A stretch of 64,000 bases of DNA from Bin87 sp965208015. GTDB lineage: Bacteria; Chloroflexota; Dehalococcoidia; Lucifugimonadales; UBA3495. A model generated the notes under the pieces. The model was not told the origin of the DNA and did not search any database. It saw only the letters and a list, made by a program, of their open reading frames with translations. Shown piece after piece: positions 25,352-33,202 of this stretch (the stretch's first letter is position 1; each line of letters begins with the position of its first letter). The DNA is taken from NCBI GenBank assembly GCA_965208015.1, contig OZ242308.1, positions 186,001 to 250,000 of the forward strand, given 5' to 3'. The translations under genes and the position numbers were made by a program.

Positions 25352-25738
25352 TCAACCGCCGCGCTGGTCCTCGTCGGTGTCGGTGGGGCGGGCCTCGCCG
25401 TCTACTACGCTGTCGGGATCGCGGTCTTCGGGCCGCGGAGGCGGCGGTTCGCCCATGTGCTCGCGCACGACGGCGCGGGGGCACAGGTTCCAGAAAAGCC
25501 AGACCGCCAGCCCCAGGATGATCAGGTCGTCGTAGCGGCCCAGGCCGTAGGGGATGCGGTCGCGCACCAGGTCGACGGGGAAGATGGCGTAGATCACCGC
25601 CAACGGGATCAGCAGCTTGATCAGCAGATTGACGCGCGAGTCGCGATGCAGCCGCCACAGCGCGCGCACGAACTTGACGATGCGCGGCCCCAGCTGGGGG
25701 CCGAACATGAGCAGGATGGGCCAGAGGAAGCGGAGCAT
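25352..25738 (-). CDS. DUF1232 (YkvA-like) membrane protein
   Basis: The 128-residue protein has the DUF1232 signature: a DSRVNLLIKLLIPLAVIYAI helix, FPVDLVRDRIPYGLGRYDDL, and a second hydrophobic helix (ILGLAVWLFWNL). A proline- and aspartate-rich tail of about 40 residues follows. Function is not known for the family; it is usually a small membrane protein. The gene stands alone between repeats. Confidence 0.8.
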   Translation of the reverse strand: MLRFLWPILLMFGPQLGPRIVKFVRALWRLHRDSRVNLLIKLLIPLAVIYAIFPVDLVRDRIPYGLGRYDDLIILGLAVWLFWNLCPRAVVREHMGEPPPPRPEDRDPDSVVDGEARPTDTDEDQRGG

Positions 25739-25825
25739 GATAACGTCGCCTAGACATTACCATCCTAGCACAACGTACGCCACCGCTGGCGTTGCTCACG
25801 CGTGCCCAGTTTGCGACGGGGAAAC

Positions 25826-25935
25826 GTCAGAAGCAGGATTTACAGGATTTTATGATTTGGCAGGATTGGAGAGATTTCCATCAGAGATGGGCTCCAATCC
25901 TGATAATCCCTAAATCTTGAAATCCTGCTTCTGAC
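25826..25935. repeat. CAGGATT-type hairpin repeat, copy 4
   Basis: It runs from GTCAGAAGCAGGATTTACAG to AAATCCTGCTTCTGAC with inner GGATTGGAG/CTCCAATCC arms. It is close in sequence to copy 3 at 12674 and lies between DUF1232 and the aminotransferase promoter. Confidence 0.85.
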
Positions 25936-25973
25936 GATTTACGAAAGCGGGTACGCATGAGGATGCTGGCGAG

Positions 25974-26001
25974 TTGACACCGCCGGCCTCCGCCCTAGAA
26001 T
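25974..26001 (+). promoter_or_regulatory. Promoter of the class III aminotransferase
   Basis: TTGACA at 25974-25979 and TAGAAT at 25996-26001 are separated by 16 bases. The leader to the GTG at 26034 is about 25 bases and contains GGAGG. This is the clearest sigma-70-type promoter in the window. Confidence 0.65.
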
Positions 26002-26033
26002 GGCGCGTACCCGCTAACCTCTGGAGGCCCATC

Positions 26034-27338
26034 GTGCCCGACAACTATTCGGAAGAGGAACTGCTGGAACTGGCGCGGAAGTACAGCTTCCGCAGCCGGA
26101 TGGACCGCAGCGGCGTCACCGGCCCCATCTTCGTGTGGGGACGCGGGTCGGTGGTGCGCGACGCCAACGGCAAGGAGTACCTGGACTTCAACTCCGGCCA
26201 GATGTGCGCGGCTCTGGGGCACAACCACCCGCGCATCGTGCAGGCCCTCCAGGAAAGCGCCGAGACGCTGATCCACAGCCACATGACCATTCTCAACGAC
26301 CGGGAAATCATCCTGGCCAGCCGCCTGGCGGAGATCACGCCGGAAGGGATGAACCGCAGCATGTTCCTGGGCTCCGGCAGCGACTCCAACGAGGCCGCCA
26401 TGGCCATCGCCAAGCGCTACACCGGCGGCTACGAGGTGGCCAGCCCGGTGGTCAGCTTCCACGGCATGAGCGACGCGGCGCGGGCGGTCACCTTCTCGGG
26501 CTGGCGGCAGGGGTACGGCCCCTACGCGCCGGGCAACTATCCCATCATCGCGCCCTACCGCTACCGCTGCTCCTTCTGCAAGGACCGGGGAGCGTGCGAC
26601 TACACCTGCCTCGACACCAGCTTCGAGCTATTGGACGCCCAGGCCGACGGCCGCATGGCCGCCGTCATCACCGAGCCGCTGTTCAGTGCCGGCGGGGTCA
26701 TCGAGCCGCCCCCGGGCTGGCTCCAGGAGCTGAAGTTGCGCTGCGAGCGGCGAGGGATGCTGCTGATCCTGGACGAGGCGCAGACCGGCCTGGCCAAGCT
26801 GGGCTCCATGTGGGCATCGGAGCAGGAGGGAGTGGTGCCGGACATCTTCACCATCTCGAAGCACTTCGGCGGCGGCATCGCCATTTCCGCGACCATCACC
26901 ACCGACGAGATCGAGGAGCAGGCCGTCGAAACCGGCCTGGTGGTGGCCCACTCCCACTCCAACGACCCGCTGACCTGCAACGCCGCCATCGCCAGCCTGG
27001 ACATCATCCTGGAGGAGAACCTGGTGGACGTGGCCGACCGCATCGGCCGGTACTGGCGGGGTCACCTGCTGCGATTGCAGGAGCGGCACGAGCTCATCGG
27101 CGACGTGCGCGGTCGGGGTCTGCTCCAGGGCATCGAGTTCGTGACCGACCGAGAGACCCGCGAGCCGGCCTACGAGCAGGGCCAGCGCATCGGTCGGATG
27201 CTGCTGGACAACGGCCTCATCGTGAGCATCCGCCGGCGCGGATCGGTGCTGCGCTTCGTGCCGCCCTTCACGACCACGGAGGCGCAGATGGACCTGGCGG
27301 CGGAGATACTGGACGCGGCGATTGGGGCGGTGGCGTAG
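26034..27338 (+). CDS. Class III PLP aminotransferase
   Basis: The 434-residue enzyme has the class III fold markers: VRDANGKEYLDFNSGQMCAA, LGHNHPRIVQAL, the LGSGSDSNEAAMAIAKRYTG block, the Asp of ILDEAQTGLAKLGSMWA, and the PLP lysine in FTISKHFGGG. It resembles dialkylglycine decarboxylase or omega-aminotransferases, so the amino donor is open. A GTG at 26034 after GGAGG is the start. It carries an unusual cysteine cluster near residue 180 (CSFCKDRGACDYTC) that may bind a metal or be only a variable loop. Confidence 0.85.
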   Translation: MPDNYSEEELLELARKYSFRSRMDRSGVTGPIFVWGRGSVVRDANGKEYLDFNSGQMCAALGHNHPRIVQALQESAETLIHSHMTILNDREIILASRLAEITPEGMNRSMFLGSGSDSNEAAMAIAKRYTGGYEVASPVVSFHGMSDAARAVTFSGWRQGYGPYAPGNYPIIAPYRYRCSFCKDRGACDYTCLDTSFELLDAQADGRMAAVITEPLFSAGGVIEPPPGWLQELKLRCERRGMLLILDEAQTGLAKLGSMWASEQEGVVPDIFTISKHFGGGIAISATITTDEIEEQAVETGLVVAHSHSNDPLTCNAAIASLDIILEENLVDVADRIGRYWRGHLLRLQERHELIGDVRGRGLLQGIEFVTDRETREPAYEQGQRIGRMLLDNGLIVSIRRRGSVLRFVPPFTTTEAQMDLAAEILDAAIGAVA

Positions 27339-27462
27339 GGCCTGACGCCTGCCCACTTGGGGACAGCGAACGCCAGATACAGGATTTGACTGTCTTCCCG
27401 AACCTCCCAGAATGATAAAGTGGCAGGCACAATAGCACGACTTTGAAGGAAAGGAGGGCTGC

Positions 27463-27780
27463 ATGAGCGAGGCGAAGGCTTTAGCGCGCACACAACGGGA
27501 GAAGCCCACCACGCCACCGAACCGCCCGAAAGAAGAGACGGCTCGCTTGGGCGACGAGATATACGAGCGGGACATCCGAGGCCAAGTCGAATCCGACCAC
27601 CACGGAGAAGTCGTCGCCATAGACGTGGAAACCGGAAACTGGGCCATTGGGAACAACGTGATTGCCGCGACAGATCGCCTGTGGGAGCGGCACCCTGACG
27701 CTTATGACATCTGGTGCCTGAGGATCGGGCATCGGACATTGCATCACTTTGGAGGGCGTCCTCTGCGGAGAGCCCAGTGA
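27463..27780 (+). CDS. Small protein partnered with clan AA protease
   Basis: The 105-residue protein has a conserved-looking C-terminal half: EVVAIDVETGNWAIGNNVIA, then ATDRLWERHPDAYDIWCLRIG. I recall this kind of protein next to clan AA aspartic proteases in many bacteria. AAGGAGG lies about five bases before the ATG. The last four bases, GTGA, overlap the start of the protease gene, indicating translational coupling. A role as inhibitor or substrate of the protease is an inference. Confidence 0.6.
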   Translation: MSEAKALARTQREKPTTPPNRPKEETARLGDEIYERDIRGQVESDHHGEVVAIDVETGNWAIGNNVIAATDRLWERHPDAYDIWCLRIGHRTLHHFGGRPLRRAQ

Positions 27781-28148
27781 TAGAGGGCATGGTGAACGAT
27801 GCCTATGAGCCGGTAGTTACCCTTGCTTTGCAAGGTCCGGTAGGGCTGACCAGGGAAATCGAAGCCGTGATAGATACCGGCTTTACCGGATTCCTGACCG
27901 TGACTCCGGCCTTGGCAGCCGAGTTGGGAATGCACTACCGAGGCCGAGGTTGGGCAACCCTAGCCGACGGCAGCGAGGTAACCTTCAACGTTTACGCTGT
28001 CACCGTGCTCTGGGACGGCCAACCGAGATACATTGAGGCAGATGTTGCTGACACCACTCCCCTTGTAGGTATGCAATTGCTTGACCGCCACAGCTTGTAC
28101 CTGGAAATCGAGGACGGTGGTCGCGTTGTCATCCAAGCCAGAGAATAG
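27777..28148 (+). CDS. Clan AA (retropepsin-like) aspartic protease
   Basis: The 123-residue protein has the catalytic loop VIDTGFTGFL (DTG), followed by LGMHYRGRGWATLADGSE and the PLVGMQLLDRHSLYLEIEDG block. The latter is the hydrophobic-hydrophobic-Gly pattern of the retropepsin fold. Single-domain enzymes of this size act as dimers. The GTG at 27777 overlaps the previous stop; an ATG at 27789 is an alternative. It is the second gene of a probable two-gene unit. Confidence 0.8.
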   Translation: MIEGMVNDAYEPVVTLALQGPVGLTREIEAVIDTGFTGFLTVTPALAAELGMHYRGRGWATLADGSEVTFNVYAVTVLWDGQPRYIEADVADTTPLVGMQLLDRHSLYLEIEDGGRVVIQARE

Positions 28149-28176
28149 CAGTTCATACCGGCAGGTCGTGTTGACA

Positions 28177-28806
28177 TTACCGGTCCCACGCACGCACCAC
28201 GCCAGTGATGTGGGACGTGTCGTTGTAGAGGTGCATGACGCAGTTGTCGGGGTAGGTGTGGATGACGGTGAGGGAGCAGTTGCGCATGGCGAACTTCCAG
28301 TTGGCCTCCAGGGGAAGCTCCAGCAGGGAGACGATGCCGGCGCGGAGGCTGCCGCCGTGGCCCACAAGCAGCACGTTCTCGTCCATGTGGTCGATCTTGA
28401 CCCGTTGCACGATGCGAGCCAAGCGCACGCTGGTGTCGCGGATGGTCTCGCCGTTGGGCGGCGCGAAGTCCAGGTTGTTCTCCAGCGACGGCTCGTAGAG
28501 CTCGGGGTAGGCTTCGTGGTACTCGGCCTCGGTGAGCCCCTCGAAGACGCCCTTGCTGTACTCGCGCAGTTCCTGGGTGAAGGTGATGGGTATGTCACGC
28601 TCGACCAGGGCGACGCGGGCGGTCTCGGCGGCTCGGGCCAGATCGGAGGAGTAGGCGGCGTCGATGCGCACGTTCGACAGGCGGCGGGCCAGCATCTGCG
28701 CCTGCTCGCGGCCCCGGTCGGACAGGGGGACGTCAGTATGACCCTGGATGCGGCCCTCAGCGTTCCACTCGGTTTCGCCGTGCCTGGTGATGTAGATGAT
28801 GCCCAT
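28177..28806 (-). CDS. cobC: Histidine phosphatase family (probable alpha-ribazole phosphatase)
   Basis: The 209-residue protein has the phosphohistidine motif ITRHGETEWN, the DLARAAETARVA block, an Arg/Glu segment (GVFEGLTEAEYHEAYPELY) and the late His in LLVGHGGSLRAG. These are the histidine phosphatase catalytic features. The family includes phosphoglycerate mutases. Its position as the last gene of a cobalamin cluster favours CobC, which removes the phosphate of alpha-ribazole-5'-phosphate or adenosylcobalamin-5'-phosphate. The specificity is inferred from context. Confidence 0.7.
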   Translation of the reverse strand: MGIIYITRHGETEWNAEGRIQGHTDVPLSDRGREQAQMLARRLSNVRIDAAYSSDLARAAETARVALVERDIPITFTQELREYSKGVFEGLTEAEYHEAYPELYEPSLENNLDFAPPNGETIRDTSVRLARIVQRVKIDHMDENVLLVGHGGSLRAGIVSLLELPLEANWKFAMRNCSLTVIHTYPDNCVMHLYNDTSHITGVVRAWDR

Positions 28807-28822
28807 GTTGCTCCCTTCACTT

Positions 28823-28854
28823 CGTCATTCCGGCCTTGAGCCGGAATCCAGTAC
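28823..28854. repeat. CATTCCGG-type repeat
   Basis: CGTCATTCCGGCCTTGAGCC followed by GGAATCCAGTAC is a hairpin of the common CATTCCGG/CCGGAATG family. It encodes the last residues of the upstream cobD-type gene on the minus strand. Confidence 0.8.
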
Positions 28855-29970
28855 TTCGACAATGGCGTCGGTCAGCCGGATGCAGTCCGCCACGGGTCGC
28901 AGACCAATGCGGATGCAGTCGTCCAGGCCGAAGGACGTGCAGTCCCGCACGAACAGGCCGCGCCGGGCCAATGCATCGCGCAGCTTGGCGGCGTCGCCCA
29001 CCTGGGCCAGCACGAAGTTGGCGTCGGTAGGATAGCAGCGGATGCCCAGGGCGGACAGGCGCCCCACCACGCAGTCCCGGGAGGCGGCAACCGCTCGCCG
29101 GGCCCGCTCCAGGTACGCCGTGTCCGCGATGGCGACCAGGCCCGCCGCCTGGGCCAGGCCGTTGACGCTCCAGTCGGGCTGCAGAGCCGCCAGGCGCGCG
29201 ATCACCGGCGCAGCGGCCACGGCGTAGCCCAGCCGCAGAGCGGTCAGCGCGTAGTCCTTGGTCATGGAACGCAGCGCGATCACCGAGCCGTGGCGGGCCG
29301 CCATCTCGATCACCTCTGCCTCGGCGCGGCGTTCGGACAGGTTGATGTAGGCCTCGTCGACGACCAACAGGCCGCCCGCATTGGCAATGGCGTCTGCGAT
29401 CTCTGCCAGTTGGTCACGGCCCATCAGCACGCCCGTTGGGTTGTTGGGATTGCAGATGAAAGTCAGCGACGGCCGTTCGGCGGCGATGGCGGCGCAAACG
29501 GCTGAAGTGTCCCACGCGAACCCTTCGCTGCATCGGGTCGCGGTGAGTGTGGTCACCGTACCGCCGGAAATGCGGACGGCGCCGTCGTACTCGCCGTAGG
29601 TGGGCGTCAGCAGCAAAGCGCCGGGAGTGCACCCCGCCGGCGGCGCGCCGATCCACGCGCGGGTCAGCAGGTGGATGATCTCGGTGGAGCCGTTGCCGAC
29701 TATGACGTTTCCGGCGGCTGCGCCTTCGCCAGAGTGGTGCGCGGCGATGGCCTCGGTGAGGGCCAGGCAGTGAGGGTCGGGATACGCAGTGAGATCGACG
29801 GCGGCGATGGCTTCCGCCACACCGTCGGGCGGCCCCAGCGGGCTCACGCTGGCCGAGAAGTCGAGGCAGTCCTCCAGGCGCAGACCCAGCGCCCGCAACT
29901 CGGCCTCCTTGATGCCGCCGTGGACTGGACGGACGGGCGGGTCCGGGTGGTTGGCTGAGTCTTGGAGCAT
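28825..29970 (-). CDS. cobD: Threonine-phosphate decarboxylase (CobD-type, HisC-like)
   Basis: The 381-residue PLP enzyme is of the HisC/CobD type. It has an N-terminal HGG, then LRLEDCLDFSASVSPLGPP, NVIVGNGSTEIIHLL, NPNNPTGV, VDEAYINLSERR, and SMTKDYALTALRLGYAV with the PLP lysine. Placement in a cobalamin cluster favours decarboxylation of L-threonine-O-3-phosphate to (R)-1-amino-2-propanol phosphate, used by CbiB. The last residues (DSGSRPE) come from a dispersed repeat at 28823-28854, so the original C-terminus was replaced. The residue pattern alone does not exclude histidinol-phosphate aminotransferase. Confidence 0.75.
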   Translation of the reverse strand: MLQDSANHPDPPVRPVHGGIKEAELRALGLRLEDCLDFSASVSPLGPPDGVAEAIAAVDLTAYPDPHCLALTEAIAAHHSGEGAAAGNVIVGNGSTEIIHLLTRAWIGAPPAGCTPGALLLTPTYGEYDGAVRISGGTVTTLTATRCSEGFAWDTSAVCAAIAAERPSLTFICNPNNPTGVLMGRDQLAEIADAIANAGGLLVVDEAYINLSERRAEAEVIEMAARHGSVIALRSMTKDYALTALRLGYAVAAAPVIARLAALQPDWSVNGLAQAAGLVAIADTAYLERARRAVAASRDCVVGRLSALGIRCYPTDANFVLAQVGDAAKLRDALARRGLFVRDCTSFGLDDCIRIGLRPVADCIRLTDAIVEVLDSGSRPE

Positions 29971-29980
29971 TTGCTTCCGG

Positions 29981-30565
29981 CTACCGATTGCTGCGGATCA
30001 ATGTGAGAAATGGATCACCGAAGATCTGTTCTATCGGCAGTTCAAACCCCGGTATGGTCGGCGTGACGAGGGTGTCACTCCGGGAAAGTGTCCGCTCGGC
30101 ATACTCACCACCGGATAACTCCAAAACAAGGATTACCTCATTGGCCGGGTCCACTATCCAATACTCGGGTACTCCGGCGGCGGCATACTTGGCGCGTTTT
30201 CGGATCAGGTCCCGGTCACGGTCCTCCGATAGTACTTCGACCAACAGATCTGGAACGCCTTCAACGAAACTGTACTGTATCAGGTGCTTCCGTTCGTATC
30301 GCACGTACACAATGTCCGGGGTCGGCGCGAATGTCTCTGAAAGAGCGACGCCGACATTGTGAAACGGCCATCCCGGTCGAGGGTCGGTTCCCATGCAAGT
30401 GTTGATCATACTGCTTACCAAATCGCCTAGAATCACCTGATGTTCGACGGTTGCCAGCGGCTGTTGCTCCAATACCCCGTCGATCAGCTCCCACACTCCC
30501 TCAAATTCTGGAGTGAGGCGGTACTCGGAGAGCGTCATCCGAACTCCATGCCGTAAGTTCGTCAT
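29981..30565 (-). CDS. Uma2 family endonuclease-like protein
   Basis: The 194-residue protein is a Uma2 (DUF820) restriction-endonuclease-fold protein. It has MTLSEYRLTPEFEGVWELID, an APTPDIVYVRYERK block, and the putative catalytic VPDLLVEVLSEDRDRDLIRK. A YAAAGVPEYWIVDPANEV block follows, with the Asp, Glu and Lys of a PD-(D/E)XK site. GGTAGGAAGG precedes the ATG. It lies just upstream of a second Uma2 gene's end and inside the cobalamin cluster. No biological role is established for most Uma2 proteins. Confidence 0.85.
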   Translation of the reverse strand: MTNLRHGVRMTLSEYRLTPEFEGVWELIDGVLEQQPLATVEHQVILGDLVSSMINTCMGTDPRPGWPFHNVGVALSETFAPTPDIVYVRYERKHLIQYSFVEGVPDLLVEVLSEDRDRDLIRKRAKYAAAGVPEYWIVDPANEVILVLELSGGEYAERTLSRSDTLVTPTIPGFELPIEQIFGDPFLTLIRSNR

Positions 30566-30601
30566 TATTTGCCTTCCTACCCCGATTGCATCTGGCGGCG
30601 A

Positions 30602-31183
30602 TCAGCGGCTAAGCGACCGTGTTCGCATCGGATGACCAAAAAGCTGTTCCAGCGGCAGTTCGAACCCCGGTATCGTTAGCGTAGTCAGGGTGTCGCCGCG
30701 TCCCAGCACAGCGCGTTCGGTGTACTCGCCACCGGACAGTTCCAGGACAGTCAGGGTGTCATTGTACGGGTCCAGTATCCAGTACTCGGGAATGCCGGCC
30801 TCGGCGTACCAGGCTCGTTTCAGCTCCAGATCGCGCCGACGGTCGGTGGACAGTGCTTCCACCACCAGGTCGGGAACTCCGTCTAGGTAGTTCGCTTGCT
30901 GAATGTCCTCCCGCCCGGCGCGCACAAACACCAAATCGGGTATCAGCATCAGGGATTCGGACAGGGCGACGCCGACCCCCCATAGGGCCTCCCCTGGGCT
31001 TGGGGCGGTTCCGTCAAGGTATGCGCATAGCATCCGGTAAAGAAATCCGACGAGGCGCTGATGATCCAAATTCGGCGGGGGCATTTCGTAGAGCTCTCCG
31101 TCGGCCAGTTCCCACAATCCTTCAATCCCGAGGGCAAGGTACTCGGCCAGCGTCATGCGGGTTCCTGGTTGTACGGTGGTCAT
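30602..31183 (-). CDS. Uma2 family endonuclease-like protein
   Basis: The 193-residue protein has the same layout as its neighbour at 29981: MTLAEYLALGIEGLWELADG, IPDLVFVRAGRE, VPDLVVEALSTDRRRDLELK, and YAEAGIPEYWILDPYND. AAGGAG precedes the ATG at 31183; the frame is open to 31219. The pair shares a C-terminal block (TIPGFELPLEQLFG) and probably arose by duplication. It lies 42 bases after cbiB on the same strand. Confidence 0.85.
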   Translation of the reverse strand: MTTVQPGTRMTLAEYLALGIEGLWELADGELYEMPPPNLDHQRLVGFLYRMLCAYLDGTAPSPGEALWGVGVALSESLMLIPDLVFVRAGREDIQQANYLDGVPDLVVEALSTDRRRDLELKRAWYAEAGIPEYWILDPYNDTLTVLELSGGEYTERAVLGRGDTLTTLTIPGFELPLEQLFGHPMRTRSLSR

Positions 31184-31225
31184 CGCGCCCTCTCCTTGCG
31201 CCGGTTGCGTGGCCGGCATTCTACA

Positions 31226-32185
31226 CTACGGCCAGTAGGCCCACCGCAGCCACAGGATGCCCACGGCGACGGCGGCCGCCAGCGCCGTGGTGGCGTAGAG
31301 GGCGCGGGTGGCGCGGCCGATGTGCTGCGCCTCAGGCTCCGGCGCGGGGTCGCCCAGGCGGTAGTGACCGACCTTTTCCAGCGTCACGCCCAGGCCGCCG
31401 GCCATGGCCGCCATGGTCCACCCGGCGTTGGGCGATTCGGTGCGGCTCCGGTGGGCCAGCATGATGCGCCACGCCCGGCCGGAGGCCATTCCGGGAAGGG
31501 CGACGGAGGACAGCCACAGCAGCAGGGCCGCCAGCCGGGCGGGTATCAGGTTCACCAGGTCGTCCAGCCGGGCCGACGGCTTGCCCAGGTACTCGTAGCG
31601 GCCGTGGTAGCCTACCATGCTGTCCAGCGTGTTGATCGCCCGGTAGGCCACCGCTCCGGGCAGGCCGAACAGGGCGAAGGCCAGCAGCGGACCCACGATG
31701 CTGTCGGTGATGTTCTCCGCGACGGACTCGATTGCGCCGGCTGCCATCTGGCCGATGGTGAGTTGCGAAGTGTCCCGGCTGACCAGGGCCGACATCTGCC
31801 GTCGCGCTTCAGCAATATCCCCTGCCGTCAGTATCGAGCCAATGCCGGCGGCGACGCGGTGGAGCATCCGCACCGAGAAGGTGGTCTTCAGCAGCACGGC
31901 GGCCACGAGGATGTACGCCAGGGGGTGCAGCTGCATCAGCCCGAAGCTTAGAGCCCACGCCGCCGCTCCCCACGCCGCCGGTATCAGCAGGGCCATGCCG
32001 AGGCCGAAGGCCAGTTGCGTCAGCGCCGCCGCTTGTGGGCCGGGGGCGATGCGCTCGGCCAGTGCAACGGTCTTGCCGATCCACACCGTGGGATGCAGGC
32101 GGTTGGGCGGCTCACCCAGCGCCAGGTCAAGCAGCAGGGCCAGCAGCAGGACCAGCAAGTCCAGGGGAACCGGAAAGGCGTCCAT
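31226..32185 (-). CDS. cbiB: Adenosylcobinamide-phosphate synthase CbiB
   Basis: The 319-residue membrane protein is CbiB/CobD, which attaches aminopropanol phosphate to adenosylcobyric acid. It has the LLLALLLDLALGEPPNRLHP start, then WIGKTVALAERIAP, DIAEARRQMSALVSRDTSQL, SVAENITDSIVGPLLAFALF, and INTLDSMVGYHGRYEYLGK. Several hydrophobic helices are spread along it. I chose the ATG at 32185 because it lies two bases after the cobS stop; ATGs at 32206 and 32218 would overlap cobS. CobD-type decarboxylase and CobC-type phosphatase lie downstream. Confidence 0.93.
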   Translation of the reverse strand: MDAFPVPLDLLVLLLALLLDLALGEPPNRLHPTVWIGKTVALAERIAPGPQAAALTQLAFGLGMALLIPAAWGAAAWALSFGLMQLHPLAYILVAAVLLKTTFSVRMLHRVAAGIGSILTAGDIAEARRQMSALVSRDTSQLTIGQMAAGAIESVAENITDSIVGPLLAFALFGLPGAVAYRAINTLDSMVGYHGRYEYLGKPSARLDDLVNLIPARLAALLLWLSSVALPGMASGRAWRIMLAHRSRTESPNAGWTMAAMAGGLGVTLEKVGHYRLGDPAPEPEAQHIGRATRALYATTALAAAVAVGILWLRWAYWP

Positions 32186-32187
32186 GG

Positions 32188-33039
32188 TCAGAGCAAGCCC
32201 GTCCATTTCACAAGCCACAAACCGGCCGCGCCACCACCGTATCCGGTATCAATGTGATTGCGCAATGTCGAGGTCAGCAAAAGAACCAGCAGCGTCAGGG
32301 CAATCGTTTCCATAATCTCGTGGGCTGCTCCATAGCAGTCCCCCGTCAGCCCACCGCCCAGCCGCCGCGATGTCCAACATCCCAGAAGCCAGGCCAGCAA
32401 CGACGTTGCCGCCAGCGTTACCACGCCCACCCAGCCCAGCAGCGCCCACGCAGCGACGGCCACGCTCAACAAGGCCATCCCGGTGGTCAGCCAGGGTTTC
32501 CCACCGGCGGTGAACGCGCTGCCGATACCCTGTTGCCGGCCGTAAGGAAAAGCCGTCAGCAATAACGTCATCGTCCAGCGCGACACCATCGGGTATAGCA
32601 GCAGCCAGGCCGCCAGCCATCCAGACATTATCAGCGTTGACAAAGCCGCGAACTTGACCAGCAAAACGCAGCAAGCGCCGGCCACCGCGAAGGAACCGAC
32701 GCGGGAGTCGCGCATTATCTCCAGCCGGCGTTCCACCGTTTGCCCGCCCCACATGGCGTCGCAGAAGTCCATCAACCCGTCCAGGTGCAGGAACCTGTTA
32801 ACCACCGCCGGAACCACTATCAGCAGTGCCACCGTCAGTAAAGTGAAGGGAGGAAAAGGGGCTACTGCCAACCACAGCGTCAGCAGCCCCATCAGCAACA
32901 ATCCGTACAGCAGGCCGACGAAGGGGTACCAACCCCGGGAGCGTGAGATTTCAGCGTCGGTCGGATTCGCCACTCCGACCGGCAGCAGCGTCAGGAAGGA
33001 GAGCGCCACCAGCAGCGGGGCGAAAATGGCCCGTAACAT
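32188..33039 (-). CDS. cobS: Adenosylcobinamide-GDP ribazoletransferase CobS
   Basis: The 283-residue, highly hydrophobic protein has the CobS motif HLDGLMDFCDAMWGGQTVER (a DGxxDxxDA core), then MRDSRVGSFAVAGACCVLLV, and GGLTGDCYGAAHEIMETIAL. It would join adenosylcobinamide-GDP and alpha-ribazole. The frame extends to 33156, but the upstream residues are encoded by a repeat element, so I start at the ATG at 33039. The stop abuts cbiB. Confidence 0.93.
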   Translation of the reverse strand: MLRAIFAPLLVALSFLTLLPVGVANPTDAEISRSRGWYPFVGLLYGLLLMGLLTLWLAVAPFPPFTLLTVALLIVVPAVVNRFLHLDGLMDFCDAMWGGQTVERRLEIMRDSRVGSFAVAGACCVLLVKFAALSTLIMSGWLAAWLLLYPMVSRWTMTLLLTAFPYGRQQGIGSAFTAGGKPWLTTGMALLSVAVAAWALLGWVGVVTLAATSLLAWLLGCWTSRRLGGGLTGDCYGAAHEIMETIALTLLVLLLTSTLRNHIDTGYGGGAAGLWLVKWTGLL

Positions 33040-33058
33040 GGTGACGGGTTTTAGGCTA

Positions 33059-33202
33059 GGGCCCGTTACAAACTGAAAATCACGCCGTCGTTCCTGCGAA
33101 AGCAGGAACCCAGAAAAGCCGCGGCGATAGGAACGTTGGTCGTGTTCTACGCTCACTGGATTCCGGCTTTCGCCGGAATGACGAAGTTTGTCAACAGGCC
33201 CT
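33059..33202. mobile_element. Candidate MITE with imperfect terminal inverted repeats
   Basis: The left end reads GGGCCCGTTACAAAC and the right end GTTTGTCAACAGGCCC, which are near-inverse arms. Inside are two hairpins: GTTCCTGCGAAAGCAGGAAC and ATTCCGGCTTTCGCCGGAAT. The element sits directly between cobT and cobS. It has no gene, so it would be non-autonomous, and a target-site duplication was not obvious. Confidence 0.6.
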
